DNA of 64,000 nt from Sandaracinaceae bacterium. Lineage in GTDB: Bacteria; Myxococcota_A; Polyangia; Polyangiales; Houyiibacteriaceae. The notes below the pieces were generated by a model. The model saw only the letters and a list, made by a program, of their open reading frames with translations, did no database searches and was not told the origin of the DNA. Positions 41,907 through 50,684 of the stretch are shown piece by piece. The translations under genes and the position numbers were made by a program. Numbering within the stretch: the stretch's first letter is position 1; every line of letters starts with the position of its first letter. Location of the stretch: the NCBI GenBank assembly GCA_016706685.1, contig JADJJE010000001.1, positions 496,001-560,000 of the forward strand, written 5' to 3'.

Positions 41907-44471
41907 TCAGTCCGTGCTGACGCCGTAGCGCCGGAGCTTGTCCAGGAACGTGGTGCGCTTGAGGCCGAGCGTGCGCGCCGCTTCGCTCTTGTTGCCGCCC
42001 GCCCGCGTCATGGCGCGCTCGAGGATCTTGCGCTCGAGGTCGTTGAACGTCCCCACCCACTCGTCGCCGGCGCCCACCTCCGCCTCGGGGGGCAGTGCGA
42101 CAGCGCTCTCGCTGGGCGGGCGTTCCGCCGCTCCGGACTCCACACCCACACGAAAATCCGCGAGCAGCAGCTGGGGGCCGCCCGCGCGCGCGACAGCCTC
42201 TTCGACGCGCTCGGCCAGCTCGCGGACGTCGCCATCCAGCTGCGCGCGCACGAGGTAGTCCACGACGGCTTGCGACACACCGAGCAGCTCACGCCCCAGC
42301 CGGCGGCATGCGCTGGCCACCGCCAGCAGGGTCAGCGACGGGACGTCGGCGGCGCGGCGTGCGAGCGGGGGCACGGCGACCACGCGCTCTCCCACCATTC
42401 GACCGAGCGGCGCCGCCAGCGTCCCGCGCGCCACCAGCTCGTCGAGCGGCGTGCGCGTCACCAGCACCACCCGGGCGGCGTTGTCCGCGCGCGGAGGGAG
42501 CGCGCTGGCCGCTCCCGTCGGCTCGTCCGGTGACGCCCCGTCCACCGCAGCCGGAGGCGCCATGAAGAGCGCGAGGGCCTCCTGTGCGGCCATGGAGAGC
42601 GCCGGCACATCGCGCAGCACGAGCGTCCCCTCCGCAGCGTGGGCCACCCAGCCCGGGTCGCCGGTCTCGGGGTCCCCCATCAGCGCCACCAGCGTCTCGC
42701 TGTCCGCAACGGACGCGCAGTCCACCACCACCAACGGCCCCTCGGCCCGTGACCCCTCGCGGTGCAGCAACTCCACCAGGTGCAGCAGCGGCGCCCCCGT
42801 GGGCGCCAGCAGGCAGAGCGGTTCGAGCCCGGGAGCCAGCGTGGTGAGCTGCCCCTCGCAAGCGCGCATGGCCGGGCTGTAGGCCACGCGCGGCAGCTCG
42901 GCGCCGCCCGCGCGCCCACCTGCCTGCAGCAGCTCGAGGCTCCCGCGCAGGCGCGCGACGCGCAGGTCCCGCTCGTGAAGCTCGTCCAACACTTGCTCGT
43001 GCGCCTGGATGAGCTGGCCCACGCGCGCCTGCGCCCGCAGCTGCCCGGCCATGGCGCCGAGCTGCGACGCCAGCCGTCGCGCGAAGGCCTCGGCGGCGTG
43101 GATCTCTTCGAGCGCCAGCGCGCTGCGACGACGCCCACGGGGAATGACCAGCAGCCCGTCCACGTGCCCATCGTTCGCGAGCGGCAGGATGGCGAGCGCA
43201 TCGTGCTGTGCGAGCGCGTCCAGGAGCGGACGCAGCTCCGGGCGGCGTACCGACTGGGCCTCGAGCTCGGGCACCAGCGTGAGCGTGCCAGGGTTGTCGA
43301 ACGCGAAGTCGATCAGGCGCGTGGAGAGCGAGGCGGCCTGCACGCGCGGCATCCCCGCTGCGTCGATGGTGACCACCCGTGCGGGCTCGAGGACATAGAG
43401 CACGGGCTGGGCATCGGACTCGCCCGCCGCCTCGCGCAGCGCGGGCAGCACCGCGGCCCCGAGCTCCGTGAGCGTGGGCACGGCGTCGAGGCGCCTGCCC
43501 GCGAGCGCCAACGCATCGAGGAAGCGACCTCCGTAGGGGGCGATGGCGCGCCGCACCAGCGGGGCGAGCGCGCGATCCACGGCGAGCGTCAGCCCTGCGG
43601 CGACCGCCCACGCCCAGGCCGGGGCCGGATCGCTCGAGCCGAGCGCATAGCGTGCGAGGGCGAAGCACACCGTCACGAACCCCACCGCGAGCACCGCGCG
43701 CACGATGCGCCGAACCGCAGCTCCGGCGTAGACCCGACGGCGCGGGTCCACCATGGCCACGTGCCCATAGAGCAGCACGATGGACAGCACGGCCGCCGTG
43801 AGCGCCTCGGCCGCCGGATCGGGCACCAGCACGCCCACCCCCAGCAGCCACGAGGTGAGCGGCAGCGCGACCACGACCACCACCAAGCCCATGACGCCCC
43901 AGGCGTTGGAGGCCAGCGCAGCCGGCCCGCTCCCGAGGCGACGGCGGCCCGCGCGCAGCACCAGCGCAGCCGTGAACGCGCCCCACATGAAGAGGCGAGG
44001 TGCGCCGCGCAGGGCAGCCTCCGGCAAGAGGTAGCCCTCGTCGGACAGCTGACTGGGCGGGAACGCGCCGAGCAGGCCGAGGAGCGCGCAGGCCAGCGCC
44101 AGCACGGTGGCGAGCGGCGCGAGGCGCAGCAGACCCCCGGGACGGTCCGGGACGACGAGCGCGAGCTGAAAGACACGCGCCCCGGCCAGCGGCATGGCCA
44201 GGGAGTGCGCCACGAGCCGCAGCGGCGAGGCCGGGTCAGGAAGCAGGAAGGCGGCCAGGATGATGCCGGCGAGGACCCCGACGCCGCTCACACGTCGCGC
44301 CCCCGCGGCGTCCACGTGGCGGAGGAAGAGCGGGGTCAGTGACAGCGCGAGCGCGAGCAGCCCGAGCGGCGTGCGCACGCCCTCGAGGCCGCCCGCAGCC
44401 GACGCACCCGCGAGCAGGTAGAGGACGGCCGCCGGACCGACGACGGGGAGGATGCGGCTGCGCGAATTCAT
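41907..44471 (-). CDS. membrane-bound degenerate NtrC-like regulator with Fis HTH
   Basis: 854 residues. Residues 1 to about 310 contain about eight membrane helices, then a GAF-like region (about 330-500) and a coiled coil. The following domain aligns with sigma54 activators from AYSPAMRACEGQLTTLAPG onward, but Walker A is replaced by LAPTGAPLLH, the ELFGH/GAFTGA loop is missing and Walker B reads GTLVLRDVPA. The C-terminal Fis HTH is intact (RAGGNKSEAARTLGLKRTTF). It probably binds DNA at the membrane without sigma54 ATPase action. It precedes a hybrid histidine kinase by 28 bp. Confidence 0.82.
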   Translation of the reverse strand: MNSRSRILPVVGPAAVLYLLAGASAAGGLEGVRTPLGLLALALSLTPLFLRHVDAAGARRVSGVGVLAGIILAAFLLPDPASPLRLVAHSLAMPLAGARVFQLALVVPDRPGGLLRLAPLATVLALACALLGLLGAFPPSQLSDEGYLLPEAALRGAPRLFMWGAFTAALVLRAGRRRLGSGPAALASNAWGVMGLVVVVVALPLTSWLLGVGVLVPDPAAEALTAAVLSIVLLYGHVAMVDPRRRVYAGAAVRRIVRAVLAVGFVTVCFALARYALGSSDPAPAWAWAVAAGLTLAVDRALAPLVRRAIAPYGGRFLDALALAGRRLDAVPTLTELGAAVLPALREAAGESDAQPVLYVLEPARVVTIDAAGMPRVQAASLSTRLIDFAFDNPGTLTLVPELEAQSVRRPELRPLLDALAQHDALAILPLANDGHVDGLLVIPRGRRRSALALEEIHAAEAFARRLASQLGAMAGQLRAQARVGQLIQAHEQVLDELHERDLRVARLRGSLELLQAGGRAGGAELPRVAYSPAMRACEGQLTTLAPGLEPLCLLAPTGAPLLHLVELLHREGSRAEGPLVVVDCASVADSETLVALMGDPETGDPGWVAHAAEGTLVLRDVPALSMAAQEALALFMAPPAAVDGASPDEPTGAASALPPRADNAARVVLVTRTPLDELVARGTLAAPLGRMVGERVVAVPPLARRAADVPSLTLLAVASACRRLGRELLGVSQAVVDYLVRAQLDGDVRELAERVEEAVARAGGPQLLLADFRVGVESGAAERPPSESAVALPPEAEVGAGDEWVGTFNDLERKILERAMTRAGGNKSEAARTLGLKRTTFLDKLRRYGVSTD

Positions 44472-44578
44472 GGGGCGTTGCCGCAGCCCGCGCTACGGCG
44501 ACGGACCATATCACCGTCGGGCGGTGGTTCCAGCAGCGTGCAGCCCGTGGGTGAACCAAGTGGGCGTCAGGCCACGCG

Positions 44579-44968
44579 TCAGGGACCGGCGTCCACGCCC
44601 GTGTCCTCGGGACCCATGTCCTCGGGCCCGAGATCCACACCCGTGTCCACCGGGCCGAGGTCCACACCCGTGTCCACCGGACCGAGGTCCACGCCCGTGT
44701 CCACCGGACCGGCATCGACACCCGTGTCCTCGGAGCCGCCGTCCGCGGGGCTGCCCATGTCCTCTGGAGGTCCGCCGTCCACCTGTCGCCGCTCGGTGCA
44801 CGCCAGGTTCAAGCAGCGCAGACCCGACACGCAGTCCGTGTCGCGCCGGCAGTAGCCACCGATGGTGCGCGGCGCAGGCCCCTCGCACGCCATGGTCAGC
44901 AGCAGCAGAGTGAGGGGGAGCGCGCCGAGCAGGCGACGCGCGACGCAGCTGAGGTGGGAGTGATGCAT
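44579..44968 (-). CDS. lipoprotein with acidic 9-residue repeat tail
   Basis: 129 residues. A signal peptide with lipobox (LLLLTMAC) leads to a short Cys-rich block (GGYCRRDTDCVSGLRCLNLA), then a tail of GPVDTGVDL-type repeats rich in Asp, Gly and Pro. The repeats are probably a surface-exposed or Ca2+-binding flexible spacer; this is inference. The gene stands alone between the membrane regulator and the region before the Ser/Thr kinase. Confidence 0.7.
   Translation of the reverse strand: MHHSHLSCVARRLLGALPLTLLLLTMACEGPAPRTIGGYCRRDTDCVSGLRCLNLACTERRQVDGGPPEDMGSPADGGSEDTGVDAGPVDTGVDLGPVDTGVDLGPVDTGVDLGPEDMGPEDTGVDAGP
44591..44736. repeat. 27-bp tandem repeat inside the lipoprotein gene
   Basis: Near-identical units begin at 44633, 44660, 44687 and 44714, exactly 27 bp apart, with a variant copy at 44591. 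Each encodes nine residues (GPVDTGVDL in the coding strand), so copy-number changes keep the frame. The shared core reads CCCGTGTCC on the + strand. Confidence 0.85.
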
Positions 44969-45511
44969 GACGCTCGACTCAAAGGTGTGTCACAGATAGG
45001 ACCTGACTGGCAACTTCCATTCTCGGTGGAGGTTGGCCACTGGGAGGTGATCGCGTGGCAGGAGACGGCAGCGCTCAACGGAAGCCGCTGCGCTCGGCGG
45101 AGGGCTCAGCTGAGCGCAGACAGACTCGGTTGCGCTCGACTGGGCCCGCGCGCCCTCGCCCGCCTACGTCTGAGCCAGTCGAGCCCAAGCGCGGACGAAC
45201 GCCCCCGCGGCGCTCCACGCGCATCGCTCCATGCGCTCACCCGTCGGGCTCATCCGAGCCACGAACGTCAGCCACCGCCGGGGCGGGGCAGGGGTCAGCA
45301 AGGGCGTGGGGGGACCCGGAAAAGAAACGCAGCGCAGCGAAGTGCACTTTTCCAGGGAGTCCCGACAGGACGCGCCAGCGCGTCCGTGCCCGCCGCGACC
45401 CCTGCCCCGCCCCGGCGGATCGATCACGCCCGCCAGCATCACGAGCAGCCACAGGAATAGGTGGATCAATCGCCCGTTGCCCATCGCCGCCGGGTAAGAG
45501 AGACTCGCGGG
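44969..45511. other. 543-bp intergenic region before the Ser/Thr kinase
   Basis: No convincing gene is seen on either strand. Its main content is the 144-nt inverted-repeat element at 45275-45418 (listed separately). The lipoprotein promoter should lie near 44970-45060 reading left. The kinase promoter should lie between 45419 and 45511, but no clear motif is identified. Confidence 0.6.
45275..45418. repeat. 144-nt element with perfect 22-bp terminal inverted repeats
   Basis: Positions 45275-45296 and 45397-45418 are perfect reverse complements over 22 bp. Inside are two more perfect hairpins: 45318-45324 with 45347-45353 (GGAAAAG/CTTTTCC), extended by GGGAC 45311-45315 with GTCCC 45359-45363, and 45368-45374 with 45379-45385 (GGACGCG/CGCGTCC, 4-nt loop). 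Together they would fold as a closed three-way junction in DNA or RNA. It could be a MITE/REP-like repeat or a structured transcript. No target-site duplication is obvious. Confidence 0.7.
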
Positions 45512-47332
45512 ATGAGTCCGCCCTCGAGCGGCGAAGCCCCGCGCCCGTCCCCTGCCACCCTGACCAGCGGAGCGCTGGTGGGTTCGACCATCAAGGATCG
45601 ATACCACCTCGTTCGGTTGATCGGGGATGGTGGCGTGGGCGCCGTGTACAAGGCCGCCGACCAGCTCCTGCGACGCTTCGTCGCCATCAAGCTCCTGCAC
45701 CCCACCACGGCCCGCAAGCCCGAGGCCGTGGAGCGCTTCTTGCGCGAGGCGCGCTCGGCGGCGGGCATCGGTCACCCCAACGTCACGGACGTGCTCGACT
45801 TCGGTGAGGAGCGCGGCCAGCCCTTCCTGGTGATGGAGTACCTGCGCGGTCGCAGCCTCTCCCACGCCATCGCCCACGACGGCCGCTTCAGCGTGGAGCG
45901 CGCGTGCGCCATCGCCACCCACAGCCTGGCTGGTCTCGCCGCCGCGCATCACCGCGGCATCCTGCATCGCGACCTCAAGCCCGCGAACCTCATGCTCATC
46001 GCGCAGTTCGGTGACCCGGACTTCGTGAAGGTCTGCGACTTCGGGTTCGCCACGCTGATTGGCCCGCGTTCCGTCGATGAAGCGCGCTCGCTGACGCCTG
46101 CGCGCACGCTGGTGGGGACGCCCGCCTACGCGGCGCCCGAGCGGCTGCGCGGTGACGACAAGCCCGACCCCCGGATGGACGTCTACTCCATGGGCGTGGT
46201 GCTCTACGAGATGCTGGCCGGACGCCGCCCGTTCGACGGCGCCACCTTCCAGGAGCTGTCGCACAAGGTTCGCCAGGAGCCGCCGCCGCCGCTGCGCTAC
46301 CTGCGCCCGGACATGCCCGATGCCCTCGAGCGCATCGTGATGAAGGCGCTGGGCAAGGAGCGCGAGACACGCTGGCGCGACGCCGAAGAGTTCGCGGACG
46401 CGCTCGTCCCGTATGGCGGCAAGCAGGTGCTGCGCGCCGACCAGCCATCGGACAGCTTCACCATGGACCTGCTGCGTCTGCGCGCGCGAGAGACAGAGCA
46501 CCGCGACCGGGTGAAGCGCTCCGACACCGGTGACTGGGGCGTGTTGGCGCAGGAAGCCCCGCCCGAGCCCGCCGCGCCGGTGTCGAGCCGCGGCAGCGAC
46601 CGCCTGGACACAGGCGCGCAGCCGAAGAGCGCGAGCCTCGAGATCGACGTCTCGTTCGACACGGCGCCGGGGATCGGGGACGCGCTGCGAGAGAAGCACA
46701 CCGAGCGCGCGCCACCCAACCACGACGAGGTGCCGCTGCGCGACACGAACGTGGACGCGCTGCCCACGCTCGTCATGCGCGCGTTCGAGGGCCGGCTGGT
46801 GCTGGCCGTGCTGCGGTACGTGGGCGACCGCTTCGGGCAGCTGGCGCTGCGCGACCTGCTCACGTACCTGCCGCCGCTCACGCGCGACCTCTTCGCCGCG
46901 GGCGTGGCCGAGGACGACTGGGTCCCGTACGATGCCGTGCTGGAGCTGCTCGAGCGCATCGACGCCACCATGGGGCGCGACGACCTGCACTTGGTGGTCG
47001 AGTGCGGCCGCGAGATGGCCTCTGCCGTGGCAGCCCGGGTGAAGGAAGAGCTGGGCGATGCCCCGCCCGAGCTGGTGGTCACGCACTTCCCCAAGCTGGC
47101 CGCGCGACGCGTGCGTGGCGTGACGTTCCGGGTGACGCGCGTAGGTCGCGGGTACGCGCAGCTCTCGCTCGACGAGCAGGGGCAGTCCACGCTGACAGGT
47201 GGCGTCTGCACGCTGGGCCTGCTCGAGAAGCTCCTGACCAACGCCGGCGCCGAAGAAGCCGAGGTCACCATGACCGCCTGCCGCGCCCTGGGCGACGACG
47301 ACACCCGCTTCGACCTCACCTGGCTGGGCTGA
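45512..47332 (+). CDS. Hanks-type Ser/Thr protein kinase with C-terminal extra domain
   Basis: 606 residues from the ATG at 45512. The kinase domain (about 30-300) is complete: Gly loop GDGGVGAVYKA, Lys60 in VAIKLL, HRDLKPANLM, DFG at 176-178 and APERLRGDDK. A variable linker (about 310-420) leads to a C-terminal alpha/beta domain (about 425-606: LPTLVMRAFEGRLVLAVLRY, PKLAARRVRGVTFRVTRVGR) that recalls the myxobacterial DUF2378 or a heme-NO-binding-like fold; this is tentative. No membrane helix is seen, so the kinase is probably cytosolic. It is convergent with the GspE-N/HEAT gene. Confidence 0.9.
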   Translation: MSPPSSGEAPRPSPATLTSGALVGSTIKDRYHLVRLIGDGGVGAVYKAADQLLRRFVAIKLLHPTTARKPEAVERFLREARSAAGIGHPNVTDVLDFGEERGQPFLVMEYLRGRSLSHAIAHDGRFSVERACAIATHSLAGLAAAHHRGILHRDLKPANLMLIAQFGDPDFVKVCDFGFATLIGPRSVDEARSLTPARTLVGTPAYAAPERLRGDDKPDPRMDVYSMGVVLYEMLAGRRPFDGATFQELSHKVRQEPPPPLRYLRPDMPDALERIVMKALGKERETRWRDAEEFADALVPYGGKQVLRADQPSDSFTMDLLRLRARETEHRDRVKRSDTGDWGVLAQEAPPEPAAPVSSRGSDRLDTGAQPKSASLEIDVSFDTAPGIGDALREKHTERAPPNHDEVPLRDTNVDALPTLVMRAFEGRLVLAVLRYVGDRFGQLALRDLLTYLPPLTRDLFAAGVAEDDWVPYDAVLELLERIDATMGRDDLHLVVECGREMASAVAARVKEELGDAPPELVVTHFPKLAARRVRGVTFRVTRVGRGYAQLSLDEQGQSTLTGGVCTLGLLEKLLTNAGAEEAEVTMTACRALGDDDTRFDLTWLG

Positions 47333-47368
47333 CCCGAGCCGAGCCCCGGCTGGCGAGAGGGACCCCTC

Positions 47369-50300
47369 TCAACGGAAGATGGTGCGGCCTTCGGTCTCCC
47401 ACCACTGCCGGTACTTGCGCTGGGCCACCTCACGGTCGCGCTTGGGCAGCGAGTGCTGGTAGCCGTAGTAGGCCTGTGTGAGGTGCTTGAGCTCGTCGCC
47501 GGCTAGGCGGCGGAGCTTCGCGTCTTCGTGCATGAGCGCCTCGATGAGCCACTCGATGCGGTGCTCGCCGCGGTGCTCCTTGACCCAGCCTGCCCACGCG
47601 TCGCGCGAGCGGCCGAAGTCCTGGCGCGTGATGAGCACCAGGCTCTGGTGAGCGGCCTCGCGCAGGCGCTCTTCGTCCACGTCCAGCATGCGCACCAGCA
47701 GGTCCAGCGCGCCGTCGTCGCGCAGGTGGCCGAGTGCCTTGATGGCCGCGAGGCGAATGGGCACGGGACGCGCCGGGATGCGTGCGCTGGCGCGAACGCG
47801 ATCGATGACCCGCCCGAACTCACGTGGGAAGCGGCGCAGCGGCCGGAGCACGTCGAGCGCCAACGCACGCGTGCCCGAGTCCACGTCGAACACGCGCCGC
47901 CCGAGGGGACCCACGAGATCCCTGTGCACCAGCTCCGCCGACAGCAACGTGGCGTAGAAGCGCACGTCGTGGTCTTCGCGGTCGAGCAGGGCAGCCACGT
48001 AGGGGACCGCTACCTCGCCGAATGCCACCATGGCACGCGAGACGGCCGAGATGTCGCGCCCGCGCGGGAGCCGCTGATGCGGCGCGTTGCGGTCGAACCA
48101 GAGCGGACCGGGGAACTCGCGGACCAGCGCGGGCAGCACGCCCTCGCCCGCGCGGAGCGCCGCCTTCACGGCAAAGACGTCTTCCGGCCCCGCGTTCAGC
48201 AGCTGCTGCATGGCGGTCTCGACGCTGTCGCCGAGGTCGAGGATGACCGACGGCATGCCGGGATCGACCGCAGCACGCGCGTTGGTGGTGGCCGAAGCGC
48301 TCGTGGTGGCGGCGGTGACCGTCAGCTCGGGCTCGTCGTCGTCGTCGTGTGCGGCCTCCGCTTCGCGCGCTGTGGGCGCAGGCGGGCGGTTCGAGCGCAG
48401 GCGGCGACGCTCGGCTTCATCCGTGTTCGGGCTCTCGGAGCGGCTCGCCTCTTGCTCACGCGGAGGTGGAGGACGCGACGAGCGCGAGCGCGCGACGACG
48501 TCGGTGGTCCCCTTCATCGAGTACACACCGGCTGCCGGGCGGAAGCTGGCGTTCCCGCGCGGTGGCTCCTCCGGGACGGGCACCACAGTGCCCATCACCA
48601 CCGCCTCGGCGAGGGCGCGGGCCGTGGCGCGAGCGCGCTCGCTGTCCACGACGGTCACCGCGCGCGTCACGGACACGCCGCCGGTCTTTCGAACCAGCGC
48701 CTCGGCGGGCACGGGGATGTCCACGAGCGTGGCCTGTTGGCTCGCGGCGCGCTCGGCGCTGGCGGGCGGGGCGTCGCTGGGCTCGCTGGGCTCATCGAAG
48801 CCGGGGGCGTCGTGCTCGCCCGTGACCAAGGTCGCGTCTTCGAGCGCCGCCTCGGCACCGTCCAGCATGGTGGAGCCTGAGGCTGTGTCGAGCGTGACGG
48901 CCGGGGGTGCCTCCCACGCGGGCTGGGCGGCATCTGCTGCGGGCTCGGGCGCGGGCTCGGGCACTCCGAGATACGCCGGTTCGGGGTCCTCGGGGGTGGT
49001 GTCGTCGACCCCTGGCCGGGCCTGAGCTGGCACGCTCTGCGCGCCCGCCGTGTTGGCCACGGGGGACGGGGGAGGTGGCGCCGTGCGCGGCACACCGAGC
49101 AGATCCATGGCCTGCGTGCGACGCTTGGGCGCACGCGCCCGCGGCGTGTGCGAGACCTCGGCCACCCAGTTGCGGCGACCGCCCTGCCAGCGCTTGGCGA
49201 TGTTCCCCTTCGGGTCCGCTGCCTCGGCCTCGGGCGCCGCCTTGCCGAGCTTGCGGCGCAGGATCAGGCGCTGGAACGCCTCGCTGATGCGCGGCATGAA
49301 CGCGACGAACTCCGGCACGTCCGAGATGCCAAAGTCCTCGCCGCCGCGGTCTCCGTAGAACAAGAGCACCACGCGCTGGCGGATGACCACCGGCGCCACC
49401 ACGCACGGCTGCGCCTTGTCACGGCCCAACGCGCCGGCCAGCTGTTGGTCGGCGCGTGTGCCGCCCTCGAGGTCGCCCATGCGCGGCTGCGCCGTGCGGA
49501 AGGCATCACTCAGGATGCCAGCGTCTTCCACCGACGCCGACGTGCGGCGCACGGTGGCGTAGTCCGGCCCGCGGCCCTCCACGTCCAGCCCCTCGGCCAC
49601 GTCGTCTTGCACCATGAACAGCACGGCGCAGTCGAAGAACTGCTGCACGAAGGCGAGCGACACCTGCAGCACCTCTTCGCGGCTGCTGGCCTGCTCCAAC
49701 AGCTCTACCGCCAAACGTGCCGTGAAGGGACCGCGGATGCGGTGCAGCAGCTCGGTGCGCGGGGGCCGCTCCATGAGTGCAGAGGCCGTCTCCCCCGTGG
49801 GCGGCTCGGAATCGCGCGTGGGCACCGCGGGGGCGTTGGGCGGAGCAGGGAGGCTCGGCTTCGTGGCGCCGAAGCCTGGGGGATCGGCCACGAGCGACGT
49901 GCGCTCGATGGACTCGGCGCCCACCACGCGTGCCACGTTGACGGCCACGGCGACATTCCCGCGGCCTGCCGCAGGGACCTGCCCGTATTTCGCCGTGCTG
50001 CCGGTGCGCGCCGAGTAGGTGGCGCTGGTCCGACCTTCCGGCTCTGGCGCGGGCGCAACCGCGGCGACGGCGGCGGCCTCGATGGCGGGGGCCAGGTCGT
50101 CGGGCATGGTGCGCCGGTTGTCGTCGATGGCCGCGACCTCCACCAACGTGCCGGCGTCGGCGTCGCCCAGCTTGCGCCCCAAGCGCTTGAGGCGCGGCGA
50201 GAGCTCCACGCCGTAGTGCGCGCCCAGGGCGGCCTCGAGGCGCGCCTGGGTGGAGATGCGCTGCTCGATGGCGGCCCCGAGCAAGAACGCCAGCTGCTGC

Positions 50301-50629
50301 TCCACCTCACGGCTGAGCGGCTCGTGCACGGCCAGGGCCACACGCCCGGGGTGCACGCCGAGCGGCACGACGCGGTGCTGCTCGGCCACCTCGCGCGGGA
50401 CCAATCGAATGACGTCACGCGACACCGCCATGAGGTCCGCCGCCGCCACCGGAGACAGCTCGAACACCGCTGCACAGTACGACGCCAGGACGTTCTCGGG
50501 GGCGGCGCCCACCTCGAGCAGCACCGTGTCGAGGGCACCACCCGAGATGACTTGGCGCTGGATCGCCTCCTCGATTTTCTTCACCGGAACCACTCGGTCC
50601 CGGACAAGCAGCGACGTCAGGGCCGACAT
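47369..50629 (-). CDS. GspE N-domain / GAF-like / HEAT-repeat protein
   Basis: 1086 residues from the ATG at 50629 (MSALTSLLVRDRVVPVKKIE). Residues 1 to about 150 resemble the N-terminal domain of GspE/PilB ATPases (MshEN-type), known to bind partners or c-di-GMP. A GAF-like domain (about 290-470) has AFVQQFFDCAVLFMVQDDVA and a Pro-rich disordered stretch follows. The C-terminus (about 800-1086) is HEAT-like (PIRLAAIKALGHLRDDGALD and AKLRRLAGDELKHLTQAYYG). No ATPase core is present, so it is not a secretion motor. It may be a scaffold linked to pili or secretion. A longer frame to 50854 overlaps hrpB and is rejected. Confidence 0.8.
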   Translation of the reverse strand: MSALTSLLVRDRVVPVKKIEEAIQRQVISGGALDTVLLEVGAAPENVLASYCAAVFELSPVAAADLMAVSRDVIRLVPREVAEQHRVVPLGVHPGRVALAVHEPLSREVEQQLAFLLGAAIEQRISTQARLEAALGAHYGVELSPRLKRLGRKLGDADAGTLVEVAAIDDNRRTMPDDLAPAIEAAAVAAVAPAPEPEGRTSATYSARTGSTAKYGQVPAAGRGNVAVAVNVARVVGAESIERTSLVADPPGFGATKPSLPAPPNAPAVPTRDSEPPTGETASALMERPPRTELLHRIRGPFTARLAVELLEQASSREEVLQVSLAFVQQFFDCAVLFMVQDDVAEGLDVEGRGPDYATVRRTSASVEDAGILSDAFRTAQPRMGDLEGGTRADQQLAGALGRDKAQPCVVAPVVIRQRVVLLFYGDRGGEDFGISDVPEFVAFMPRISEAFQRLILRRKLGKAAPEAEAADPKGNIAKRWQGGRRNWVAEVSHTPRARAPKRRTQAMDLLGVPRTAPPPPSPVANTAGAQSVPAQARPGVDDTTPEDPEPAYLGVPEPAPEPAADAAQPAWEAPPAVTLDTASGSTMLDGAEAALEDATLVTGEHDAPGFDEPSEPSDAPPASAERAASQQATLVDIPVPAEALVRKTGGVSVTRAVTVVDSERARATARALAEAVVMGTVVPVPEEPPRGNASFRPAAGVYSMKGTTDVVARSRSSRPPPPREQEASRSESPNTDEAERRRLRSNRPPAPTAREAEAAHDDDDEPELTVTAATTSASATTNARAAVDPGMPSVILDLGDSVETAMQQLLNAGPEDVFAVKAALRAGEGVLPALVREFPGPLWFDRNAPHQRLPRGRDISAVSRAMVAFGEVAVPYVAALLDREDHDVRFYATLLSAELVHRDLVGPLGRRVFDVDSGTRALALDVLRPLRRFPREFGRVIDRVRASARIPARPVPIRLAAIKALGHLRDDGALDLLVRMLDVDEERLREAAHQSLVLITRQDFGRSRDAWAGWVKEHRGEHRIEWLIEALMHEDAKLRRLAGDELKHLTQAYYGYQHSLPKRDREVAQRKYRQWWETEGRTIFR

Positions 50630-50684
50630 GGGGCTCCCATGGTCACGTTCCCTGCCGAAAGTGTCAATGATTGCGGTGCGCGAC

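Noticed and set aside
42762..44342. 526-aa + strand frame
   Set aside because: Antisense to the membrane NtrC-like gene; composition is Arg/Gln/His-rich without motifs.
45164..47086. 640-aa minus frame covering the kinase and the inverted-repeat element
   Set aside because: Antisense to a kinase with complete motifs.
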